From the NCBI GenBank assembly GCA_003427395.1, contig BFEA01000414.1, positions 225,491 through 289,490 of the forward strand: a DNA stretch of 64,000 nucleotides, read 5' to 3'. Below, piece by piece: positions 55,798-64,000 of the stretch (positions within the stretch are counted from its first letter, which is position 1; every line of letters begins with the position of its first letter). The stretch comes from Chara braunii (taxonomy: Eukaryota > Streptophyta > Charophyceae > Charales > Characeae). A program made the translations under genes and the position numbers. The notes beneath the pieces are model-generated. The model had not been told where the DNA came from and ran no database searches. It worked only from the letters and a program-made list of their open reading frames with translations.

Positions 55798-56116
55798 TAC
55801 CGTGCGTACCCCATCTTGTGCTACAACGATCGAGCAAACACACTCGACCGACCTACCTCTGCTCAGGCATGTAAAAGCCTTCGCACGTGGGCCGGTAGCT
55901 CAGCAGGGATTCGCCTACCTGAGGGTGGTGACAGCCCCTCGAGTAGAGGTAAGTTGTACCTCGCGACGTCCCGACCTGTCGCAGGGCGTCGTGAGAGGTA
56001 TAGCACGCGCGCACGGTTGGAGTGGTGACTAGTTGTTTCTCCGAAAATAAATCATGCGTGACACAACCGTGAGGTTCAGCGCACCCCAGCAGGGCGCAGG
56101 ACCGCCACGCGCGACA
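55798..56116 (+). promoter_or_regulatory. Conserved LTR-tail (U5-like) module, Y 3' LTR
   Basis: Close to 1660-1972, with GGTAGCTCAGCAGGGATTCG at 55891-55910 and AATAAA at 56046-56051. It ends GCGCGACA. Confidence 0.65.
56046..56051 (+). promoter_or_regulatory. AATAAA polyadenylation signal, Y LTR
   Basis: Hexamer 65 bases before the LTR end, as in Z (1902-1907). Confidence 0.5.
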
Positions 56117-56120
56117 GCGT
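56117..56120. other. Target site duplication of Y, right copy (GCGT)
   Basis: Matches 2084-2087. Confidence 0.55.
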
Positions 56121-57400
56121 GACTATCACTAGAGATGCAAGTCGTCCACCATCAACAGATTGATGCGTTGCCGGGGACCTTCGGTTGCATGCCGGGGTCC
56201 TATGCGAACGGACCTTGGTTTGGTAAATTGAAGTCCTCGCTAGACGACAACCTTTAATTTAATTGTCAGCATGATTATCGTTAATAATGCAAGATGCCCG
56301 AGGATCTCGCTNNNNNNNNNNNNNNNNNNNNNNNNNNNNNNNNNNNNNNNNNNNNNNNNNNNNNNNNNNNNNNNNNNNNNNNNNNNNNNNNNNNNNNNNN
56401 NNNNNNNNNNNNNNNNNNNNNNNNNNNNNNNNNNNNNNNNNNNNNNNNNNNNNNNNNNNNNNNNNNNNNNNNNNNNNNNNNNNNNNNNNNNNNNNNNNNN
56501 NNNNNNNNNNNNNNNNNNNNNNNNNNNNNNNNNNNNNNNNNNNNNNNNNNNNNNNNNNNNNNNNNNNNNNNNNNNNNNNNNNNNNNNNNNNNNNNNNNNN
56601 NNNNNNNNNNNNNNNNNNNNNNNNNNNNNNNNNNNNNNNNNNNNNNNNNNNNNNNNNNNNNNNNNNNNNNNNNNNNNNNNNNNNNNNNNNNNNNNNNNNN
56701 NNNNNNGACGACAACCTTTAATTTAATTGTCAGCATGATTATCGTTAATAATGCAAGATGCCCGAGGATCTCGCTTTCCAGCCGAGGTCCTCAGTGAACG
56801 ATCTCGCTTTCCAGCCGAGGTCCTAAGTGAACGAACTCGGGTTTGGTAAGACGACGATCACGGCAAAACGACAACCTTTAGATATGATAATATAGCTTAT
56901 GACACGTGAGTTGAATTACCGTTGGTTAGACACTAAGAATATTGTATGAAGNAGTGTGAAGTCACACCAACAATGCGAACATATTCTCGTTGTCTGGGAC
57001 TTCAACTGCCTACGAACGTTCTTAAAGAACGGACTAGGGTATAGGATAGTTAGGAGTCTTTGTCAAAAATATAACTAGTGAATGTAATACTCTTACATAG
57101 TAGGTAGAAGTTAGGTTAACGTTTTGAGGGAGATATCGGCGTATGTTGGATCCTTCCTTTTGTTTACGTACTCGGGTCATTTGTCTGTGTAGGCGCGTCT
57201 GTCAATTTAAGTTGTTAAGAGGTTAATGACTCTAAATTGACTCTCTTAAATTTTCAAAGATTTGAGGAGAGGTAGACGCGTGACTGACTGTTCCGTTTGT
57301 TTTAGCTAATATACACTGACTTAAGGGAATTTTGCCTTCATACTACTTCCCTTGTCCGTATCTCCTCAGCCATGTATAAGTTGTAGGTTTATGACAGATC
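56121..57400 (+). other. Z leader, continued
   Basis: It contains two diverged repeats of the Z leader start (56160-56260 and 56765-56880). One begins with a decayed primer-site-like TTGATGCGTTGCCGGGGA (56160-56177), and a 38-bp tandem duplication lies around 56765-56835. An N run interrupts it. No gene. Confidence 0.45.
56312..56706. other. N gap (395 bases) with duplicated flanks
   Basis: The 69 bases before it (56243-56311) are repeated exactly after it (56707-56775). This is an unmerged contig overlap, so the real gap is probably zero. Confidence 0.85.
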
Positions 57401-57404
57401 TTTG

Positions 57405-58365
57405 TTCCTTGTGTGATGGAGGCTCTCGTGGAGTCGTCATGTTGCTTGCATAAACTGACTGAGGTAAATGATGGGATACTCCCGTAAGAGTTACCCTGTC
57501 ATTCACCCGACTAAGTAATGACCTGATGAAGTGTGTCTCTGACTCCGGCATTGGTAACGGGAAGATGTCGTGCGTCTTCTCTATTACTTTACGAAACTAG
57601 ATCTAAGAGATAATCCGGTACTCCCGTGGGGTACAAGGCTTCTAGGCAAGGACGACTAACATAAGCAAAGGTAGTAGGAGACTCCCGTGTGGCTCTCCTA
57701 GTCACCTATTGGACTAGACTTGGAAGGGAATTAAGTACTCACCTCGTGAGTACAAGAACTCATAAGTCTAGGACGATCCGTCTGATTGAAAGGTGGGGAA
57801 AGGAGGTTTCCCGTGAGAACTACCTTATCTCTAACTGAATGGTCTACTTGGTATTGAGAAAGGGGTAAGGAAATAGTTTCATACAAACTATTTCCTTCAC
57901 TAACTAGAATATGCATAGCAAAAGTCACTTGACAAGAGGAGTGAGGACTCTTGTGGGGCCGGCATGCCTCTTGCTCATACACGACGCAGGGACAAGATAG
58001 GTGAATGGTCAGAACAACTTAACTAAGACTTGTTTTGACTGATCTCCTACACATCAAACTGGTAGTAGGATAACTCCCGTAGGGTCATCCTAATACTTGT
58101 TTGATTTGGGGGTTAACTGACGAGGGGAAAAAAATAAGAAAATTGTGTTTGGACGGTAGAGGGATACTCTCATGTGAGTAACCCTACCACTTGTTTGGGT
58201 ATGACTGGTGGATGGCATTAGTAATTACTAATGATCTATCTATTTAACATTGCATCAGGTTATGGGAGACTCTCGTGGGGTCCTCCTATCGCTTGGTCGA
58301 AAGGAGTAGTATTCGCAGTCATTCGGGTAATAGTAGGATAACTCCCGTGGGGTCATCCTATTACA
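57405..58365 (+). repeat. Hairpin array I, Z version
   Basis: About a dozen hairpins with CGT tips and stems different from those of Y, for example GTACTCC/GGGGTAC (57618-57624/57628-57634), TAGGATAACTCC/AGGGTCATCCTA (58067-58078/58082-58092) and a similar one near 58334-58361 followed by flanking TAATA/TATTA pairing. The order of some units parallels 30700-31330. Confidence 0.7.
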
Positions 58366-60600
58366 AGCTTGGACATGAGCTGGGATGGTTAACTGAATTT
58401 AACTTTATTTATGCTCATGCTCAATTGATGATCATACTCGATAGCCCGATCATTTCCGTACTATCTCACCCCTATACAGTTCCCACCTAGCAGCATGCGC
58501 ATCATCATATCCTTAAATTACATAGGCGTGTTAACTTATGTACCACGCAATTATGACCCTTACTTATTAAGCTCCTATTAACAGTAAGCTTGCAAGTGTT
58601 GTTTTGTATGTGCTGTCGTGCATAAAAATTTGTGTGTTGTGCTGCCAAGATACGAAAATTAGAAATCAAGAAAATAAGAGAAAGACGACAAGAAAAATTT
58701 TCTAAATAGGCTTATTGACTTTACAGAGAAGGAGAAAGATTGAAGGAGGAAGAAGAGAAAGAGAAGAGAAAGGAGAATGGCATAGAGTTGTACGTTATCA
58801 GGGTCACTAGCTCAAGCATACAATCTCCCATGATAATATGACTTAGTACTTTTTACATGGAATACTATACCGCTCATTACTGTGTTTGATTCGCTTTCCT
58901 TTATCCAACCGATGATAAGATTATACTCCTCCCACATTCATCCTACCTCATTGTAAATACTTTATCGTTCTTCTTAAATTATCCCACCTTGCGTTCCCAC
59001 CACCATCGTGTGTACATGATCCACCCTACGTTTTGTAAGTCGGACCAACGGATCAGCATTTATGTATTGAGCTTACGCTCTTATTTTGCCGAAATAATCT
59101 ATGAGAGGTTATCTCTTACCAACCATATAGGGGAAATGTCTGAAAGACAACCATAGTAGATTCGGGTGTTGTTTGTCCTGGGCTAGCCTGGCGGAAACAC
59201 TAGTTCTAATAAGGTTTGAGTCTTAGGTCTAGGTCAGTATCAGAAAATATAAGAAGCGTTGAATCTCCTCAATATCTCGTCGTTAAAGTACCGCTTCCGA
59301 GAAATGATCCTGCTAAGGTGAGGGAAAAGGAAGGTGAAGCATATTGATAATTTCCTCTTAGATTTGAATAATGTATGTGAGTGTCGAAAAGACCTCTTGA
59401 ACCCCAGAAAGTACATAGCTGTTAGGTTAACTACTTAAAGACCATGTGCGTTCGCAAAGTCATGTGTCATACCTTCTGACTAAAGGCTTGTAAATAGAAC
59501 TAACCTTATTAATTATTGCTACAAAATCTAAATAGATGATCAAATTCTTAAGAGTGGTATGATATAGATCCTAATGATAGACTTAGTCTCTCGATAATAA
59601 TTTGACTCTGAAGGTTGTATTGTGCAACATATCGGCTTAGAACTATCTACTCAGAATAATAACTGTCTAACTGTCAACATTATACTGTAGCAAAGTCATG
59701 TACTTAATAGGTATGTTTAGATGGTGGTGAATTAACGTTATATCAGGTCCATTCTGGTACAAAGAACCTCGATTTTCGGTATAACTTTCAGACGGGCAAA
59801 CTTAGGATATGTATGGTAATAAGACTCTAGAAAACCGATTATAAACTTAATGTAAAATGATATGAGTAGGTAAATGAAATAAAAGTGAGCGATACTATGT
59901 TTAGTTATCTCAACAATTAAAAACCGACTAGCTAGTAGGAATAAGTTTACAACATTTAAGGCAGTGTGATATGGGGTTTGATTGGTAGGGTTGTTTAGTC
60001 ATGAGATATAAATTAATTATTTTGATTACCCACTTAGTGACTATCTGATCTTTAGGGACAAATAGTATAGCGAGCGTAGTATTAGGTTATCCATTTGAAA
60101 CATACGTATCCGTTGGAGGTTATATAGAGTAGAGTATGATAATAAATTAGGTTTAGAAATCATTACATAAAGAATCTGATTAGATTTATCATATTCTTGA
60201 AATAGATATGAATGTACTCGAACTTCATCAGTTGGTCAAACATTGGAAATTGTATCATGGGACTATCTACTTAAATAACTATCTTCTTTGTTATACTCAA
60301 TATGACCAGAGTATGAGAGTATTCACTTGAGGGATAACCAACTCCTCAAATTACAGTATTATATAAAGAGTGATAAAACTACTTATTCCCTCTATGAGGA
60401 ATGTATATGACTAGGTATGAATGAATGCATGTGAAAGTGAATAATATATGTTTCAAGCGATGAATCATTGTATGTCCTGTTCTTTGATGAGTGACATTTG
60501 TAACTTGTTATGTACGCATATTTATCGATTGCTTAATGATTATTTGTACGTGACTGACTATGTTTATGAATTGCTTTCTTCAATAAGGGTAGAAAAACTG
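58366..60600 (+). other. AT-rich Z internal region, no gene seen
   Basis: I see no coding region, repeat array or motif. The base composition is more AT-rich than the LTRs. Confidence 0.45.
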
Positions 60601-60609
60601 TATGAAATC

Positions 60610-61175
60610 CACGTTCAGCATGGGGTTGGAGATGAATGGAGTGACCCACCTTTGAAGAGAAGAAATTCTCTCAAGGGACGTCAGCATGCAGAATCTGTTC
60701 TCCGGAAGAATGCAACGTTGATTGATATTTTTCCAAACCGCTTAAAAAGCGTATAGTAAAGTCTCGTAGGTGGTAGTGAGACTCACGCCGGAACAATGTT
60801 CCTGGTCCATAGTGAGGTGTTGTCGTCTTTCCTGAAGAGGAGAAGTCACTACACTATCATCGAAGGGGAGAAAGATGTTAGAGACTTTGTCAGGACGCTG
60901 TCTATAGTGAGGGCGGCTGTTGTTCGGCATGAGGTAAGGAGTGGTTGCCTAACCTTGTGTCGGGTAGAACCACCTCATCTCCATGGTCAAGGCCTAACCA
61001 ACCAGGAGCATGTGAGATGAGGCCGTTCTACTCTGTTGACAGAAAACTGATAAGATCTCAGCATTGGAATCAGCGGGAGATGTGGTGAGACTCAGTCTTA
61101 GAGCGGAGCTCAGGATCTGATATGCTATCCCTCTGGTAGGATTACACCACCCCTCGACATAATATACCTCTAATA
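60610..61175 (+). other. Conserved leader module, Z copy
   Basis: Homologous to 12540-13110 in I. Common text includes GAATGGAGTGACC, GTAGTGAGAC, GTTCCTGGTCCATAGTG and a closing GCTATCC...CCCCTCG. In I it lies just before ORF0; here no ORF0 follows. Confidence 0.6.
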
Positions 61176-61929
61176 AGTAAAAAAAAACAAATAAATGTTA
61201 TGTTATTATTATTATTTTGTATCTTCATTGTATTTAGGTAACCATTGTTCTTGTTGTTCGTGGAAGTTGTCACTTGATGTTTGTCTGCAATGATGTGATT
61301 GAAGGGTTTGAATTTTTCATGAGCTTCCTTTACAGTTCAAACATCTCTTTGTAATATTACTTATTATTCGCACTATATTCCTTCTCTATGGTAGGAAAAT
61401 GTCGTTTACATTTGTATTGTAAAAGTTCCGTGAAAACAGGGGGAAAACCCTGCGTACAGTAAAAATTGTCTTTGAATTGTTTTCTTCACTATTGGTTGTG
61501 ATTTGATTGACATGATATGATATTTTGATCTTTGATGATCATCTCAAGAAGGTTTAATCCTCCTTGAGTACGTTCTAATTAATACTCGGACACGAGTATT
61601 ATATATGTATTCGCACGATACGTTATTTAATCAGTTCTTATTTGGATTATTTAAGATCTAACCCCAAAATGGAAGGTTGACGATGACCTCAAAAATTGAG
61701 TCTTATTTTGAGTCATGAAAATTATTGGAGGGATACCAAAAGATGAGTGTATATTTTGCAGAAGGCACCGTTCACTATTGCAATGGGGTTAGTCTGAGAT
61801 AAGATTAAATGATCCCGAAATGGGATCGTTTGAAATTGTTGATGTTATGAAAAAATATCTTTTGCATCAATGGTATTGTAAAAGCCAAAAATTTTATATT
61901 TATTTTGGGTTTTCGGCTCGTTTTACTTA
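61176..61929 (+). other. Z internal region where coding genes would lie
   Basis: AT-rich with no ORF. ORF0, gag and pol are absent, so Z is non-autonomous. Confidence 0.5.
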
Positions 61930-62517
61930 TTTTGAGAGATCCCCGAGACGTGTGTTTGACTGAGCTGTGATCAAGGCAGGAAAACACGACCACTGAGTGG
62001 CAACCTGACGATGACGATGCCCCTCGTTCATCCACTATTTTACAATCTGACAATGATGAGAATTTTGTTCTCATTGGTTGATTCATATATCGATTTTTGG
62101 TATATATTGAAATGCACATCGTTCATCCAATAAGTGACAACCTGACGAGGGGGGAAAATTTGTCAATGAATTATGAATTCTTTTTGGTATATATTGAAAT
62201 GAACATTGTTCATCCACTTCAAGAGGTCAGTCTGAGGAACTAAATTACCAAGCCTATGGTGGGAAATTGACATCGTTGGGACGTAACTCCCAGCGTTGGC
62301 TGCTAACCAAGTATAACCAGGCAGCGGACCTTCTGGTTTTTGCCTAGAGTTGAGACCTGAAGGGCGACCGCCCTAGTGAGGGAATCAACTCAGGTGGTTA
62401 CTAGAGGGGTTGAGAGTCAGATCTAGAAGTTGGGTAAACCCAAGGATATGAGGATTTACCCGTTATTGCGTAACCAATACGGGAACCACTGTTAACATAA
62501 CAACACAGTAGGCCGCA

Positions 62518-62687
62518 GATCTGGCCTGATCAACCGGACTGTGGTGGGTTTAGACCGAGACCGCCGATCCCCTCGCATTAGACCTGTCTCTTATACACAT
62601 CTAGATGTGTATAAGAGACAGGATCTGGCCTGATCAACCGGACTGTGGTGGGTTTAGACCGAGACCGCCGATCCCCTCGCATTAGAC
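62518..62687. repeat. 66-bp direct duplication flanking adapter
   Basis: 62518-62583 and 62622-62687 are identical and separated only by the 38-bp adapter. The homologous module in Y (about 44255-44325) has the sequence once. Confidence 0.9.
62584..62621. other. Nextera mate-pair junction adapter (contaminant)
   Basis: CTGTCTCTTATACACATCT followed by its reverse complement AGATGTGTATAAGAGACAG, i.e. two 19-bp Tn5 mosaic ends head to head. This is library adapter, not genomic sequence. Confidence 0.97.
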
Positions 62688-62829
62688 TTCGGGCGGGACG
62701 GTAATATGGTTTAGGTTAAGACCCGCGTCTAAATGACAGATTTTATGACTCATCGGACAACCAACGAGGAACTGGGAAGAAAGTCTAAAGATGTGGAAAA
62801 GATGATCGTTGTCTTTCTTGGTAACTTTC

Positions 62830-62932
62830 ACCATTGTAGTACAGATCCAGTATCCCCACCATCGATTCATTGAGTTCGGTTTTGAGGGTTTTCAGTATGT
62901 GGGAGACCCGGGTTAGAATCCCCGCGATGGTA
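62830..62932 (+). ncRNA. tRNA-Asp-like structure of Z with 39-base anticodon loop
   Basis: A nearly complete cloverleaf can be drawn. The acceptor is ACCATTG (62830-62836) with CGATGGT (62925-62931), seven pairs including one G-T. The D-stem is GTAC/GTAT (62839-62842/62850-62853). The anticodon stem is CCCAC/GTGGG (62855-62859/62899-62903), the T-stem has four of five pairs and the T-loop is TTAGAAT (62913-62919). The primary sequence resembles plant tRNA-Asp (TTGTAGTA, AGTAT, GAGACCCGGGTT). The anticodon loop is 39 bases instead of 7 and has no evident GTC. The B box has one mismatch. I infer a captured tRNA or a tRNA mimic; it could also be a pol III-promoter relic. Confidence 0.6.
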
Positions 62933-63198
62933 GAATGTATCAAGGGCGGCAATGTGAATCTTGAATGCATCTCAATCCAGGGACTCGGATTTGGCTATCC
63001 ACTTATCAGAGATGCGCCTTATTTGGGAAATGGATTCATCTTCTCTTCCAAACAAGAAATAGAAGTACATATATTGTTTTGTATTGTATCACCTGTCCAG
63101 TGGTGTTATCGATCTTGTCATACTTTATCAGTTGATTTAATGTTGGGAAACGATGTAAAGGGGAACTGTATGAACGATTGTGATAAACATTCTTAGCG

Positions 63199-63230
63199 AC
63201 GAGGACGTCGCTTAATAGGGACTAGGAATA
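63199..63230 (+). promoter_or_regulatory. Pre-LTR box of Z
   Basis: GAGGACGTCGCTTAATAGGG and following bases directly before TGTCAG, matching 17519-17549 and 44709-44739. Confidence 0.6.
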
Positions 63231-64000
63231 CTGTCAGACCAAATACCCTTACAAGAGTATTTGGCCATGCTTTTGTATTTGAGACAACGACGGCGTCAGC
63301 TACCATGACGGGGCCAGTCTGGAATGGAAAGGGTGTGCACGCTTTGGCGTGACACTTGAAACGATTTCCTCGGTCATTGACGTCGGGACGTATCGTTGAG
63401 AAAAATTCGAGCGTATGCTCACGCATTGTTATGACACGCGTTGTGATGGTTGTGACCAGTAGTAATACCCTCTGACCGAGAAGGTCGAAGCGTTGATTAA
63501 ACTAATGTTGTGTCGGGTAGATCTACGACACACACTAAAACTTGGCCTGGTACCTGCCTACCTACCAGTACTGGGCGTCTAAAAATGTCAGCTTTTGTCT
63601 TCCTCTACTCGGCCTTCGAGTCGGGTACTCGTCATATCTACCTCTACTTGGTGAGGTACTGACTTACCGACTACTTCAGTGTTTCCGCTGCTCTTGAAGT
63701 ATCGCAGGTCTCTTTTCCTGCCACTAAAGTGTTTTCCCCGCCGCGACCCTCAATGTCGCGTCCACAGGTAAAATACCGGTCCTTTGGACCGTCCGGTTAA
63801 ATAAGTACACAAGCGGGTCACACACACACTCAAGCCGACAAACACTCAGACAAGCATGCAGATCGGCAAGTGTGCACACACACATACTTACAAAACGGGC
63901 TCACGCCACGGATGGGACTGAGCCCCGCTACCATACATATACTAGAGCTGCTCCCCTTCTACCCGAAGTGGGCGCTAACTTGATAGGTTTCGGCAGTATC
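63231..64000 (+). mobile_element. Z 3' LTR, first part (cut by window end)
   Basis: Starts TGTCAG after the pre-LTR box, with the LTR-start hairpin at 63241-63262 (AAATACCCTT/AAGAGTATTT, one mismatch). The remainder differs from the Y and I LTRs. No gene. Confidence 0.6.
63605..63795 (+). repeat. Hairpin cluster in Z 3' LTR
   Basis: Six short perfect stems in under 200 bases: ACTCG/CGAGT (63607-63611/63617-63621), TACCTC/GAGGTA (63639-63644/63653-63658), TACTTCA/TGAAGTA (63672-63678/63695-63701), GCAGG/CCTGC (63704-63708/63717-63721), CGCGAC/GTCGCG (63742-63747/63755-63760) and CGGTCC/GGACCG (63777-63782/63786-63791). The loops are not shared. Confidence 0.65.

Larger units (their letters stand above)
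2088..56116 (+). mobile_element. Element Y: giant-LTR Ty3/gypsy retrotransposon with nested insertion
   Basis: The ends are TGTCG and CGACA, a perfect 5-bp inverted pair. Direct repeats 2088-2934 plus 25881-33075 (left) and 44740-54774 (right) are its LTRs. Between them lie ORF0, gag, protease, RT, RNase H, integrase and a third ORF, in the order typical of Ty3/gypsy. The left LTR is interrupted by element I and lacks its last 1.3 kb, and the primer site and the start of ORF0 are deleted with it. Without I, Y is about 31 kb. Frameshifts and stops make it non-autonomous. That the repeats are LTRs follows from the pre-LTR box, the conserved LTR-tail module and the match to I. Confidence 0.7.
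44740..56116 (+). repeat. Y 3' LTR (11,377 bp)
   Basis: It starts TGTCGG after the pre-LTR box and ends GCGCGACA before GCGT. The first 10 kb match the 5' LTR segments. The last 1.3 kb (54775-56116) is absent there but contains the LTR-tail module shared with I and Z, which is why I extend the LTR to 56116. An LTR of this size is exceptional. Confidence 0.65.
61930..63230 (+). other. 3' internal module of Z
   Basis: Counterpart of 43701-44739. It contains the tRNA-like structure and, as an artefact, an adapter with a 66-bp duplication. Confidence 0.65.

Noticed and set aside
56160-56177. Primer site of a further element right after the Y 3' LTR
   Set aside because: It resembles the tRNA-Asp primer site at about 12 of 18 bases but lies 43 bases past the LTR end, and it is better explained as one of the repeated Z leader units. 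Not fully excluded.
62584-62621. Inverted-repeat transposon end or MITE
   Set aside because: It is the Tn5 mosaic-end pair used in Nextera libraries.

Overview
This looks like a repeat-dominated eukaryotic nuclear scaffold. It holds decayed Ty3/gypsy retroelement genes, long microsatellites, N gaps and sequencing-adapter residue, and I found no host gene. The style of the gag-pol peptides and a primer site complementary to plant-type tRNA-Asp suggest a streptophyte, possibly a charophyte alga such as Chara. That assignment is from memory and was not checked by search.

My reading is a three-level nest of LTR retrotransposons with unusually long LTRs. The outermost element, Z, shows the 3' part of its 5' LTR (about 1-1972), a tRNA-Asp-like primer site (1975-1992) and the start of its leader (to 2087). 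It resumes at 56121-63230, and its 3' LTR starts at 63231 and runs off the window. Element Y (2088-56116, TGTCG...CGACA, 4-bp duplication GCGT) sits in the Z leader. It has an interrupted 5' LTR (2088-2934 plus 25881-33075, its tail deleted), an internal region (33076-44739) and an 11.4-kb 3' LTR (44740-56116). Element I (2935-25876) sits inside the Y 5' LTR. It has two 8.3-kb LTRs (2935-11235 and 17550-25876), a tRNA-Asp-type primer site (11238-11255) and a 6.3-kb internal region.

Y carries the coding set, all on +: a truncated and a full copy of an unrecognised protein called ORF0 here, gag, a Gly/Asn/Gln-rich nucleocapsid region, protease, reverse transcriptase, RNase H, integrase with D-D-35-E, and a third ORF after pol encoding a coiled coil and a zinc knuckle. 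Frameshifts and stops break most of it. I keeps only ORF0 and gag, and Z has no convincing ORF, so both would depend on proteins from a Y-like relative.

The most unusual content is noncoding. The LTRs and leaders hold dense arrays of short hairpins in which the apical loop is kept while the stems change: loop CGT in Y and Z, and a loop around TTCTATAAGTTTAGG in I. The 3' internal modules of Y and Z contain a tRNA-Asp-like cloverleaf with an expanded anticodon loop, in elements whose primer is itself tRNA-Asp.

Several features are assembly artefacts: a Nextera junction adapter at 62584-62621, single Ns at matching positions in both I LTRs, unmerged overlaps beside N runs, and mosaic LTR identity. 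LTR divergence should not be used for dating here without long reads.
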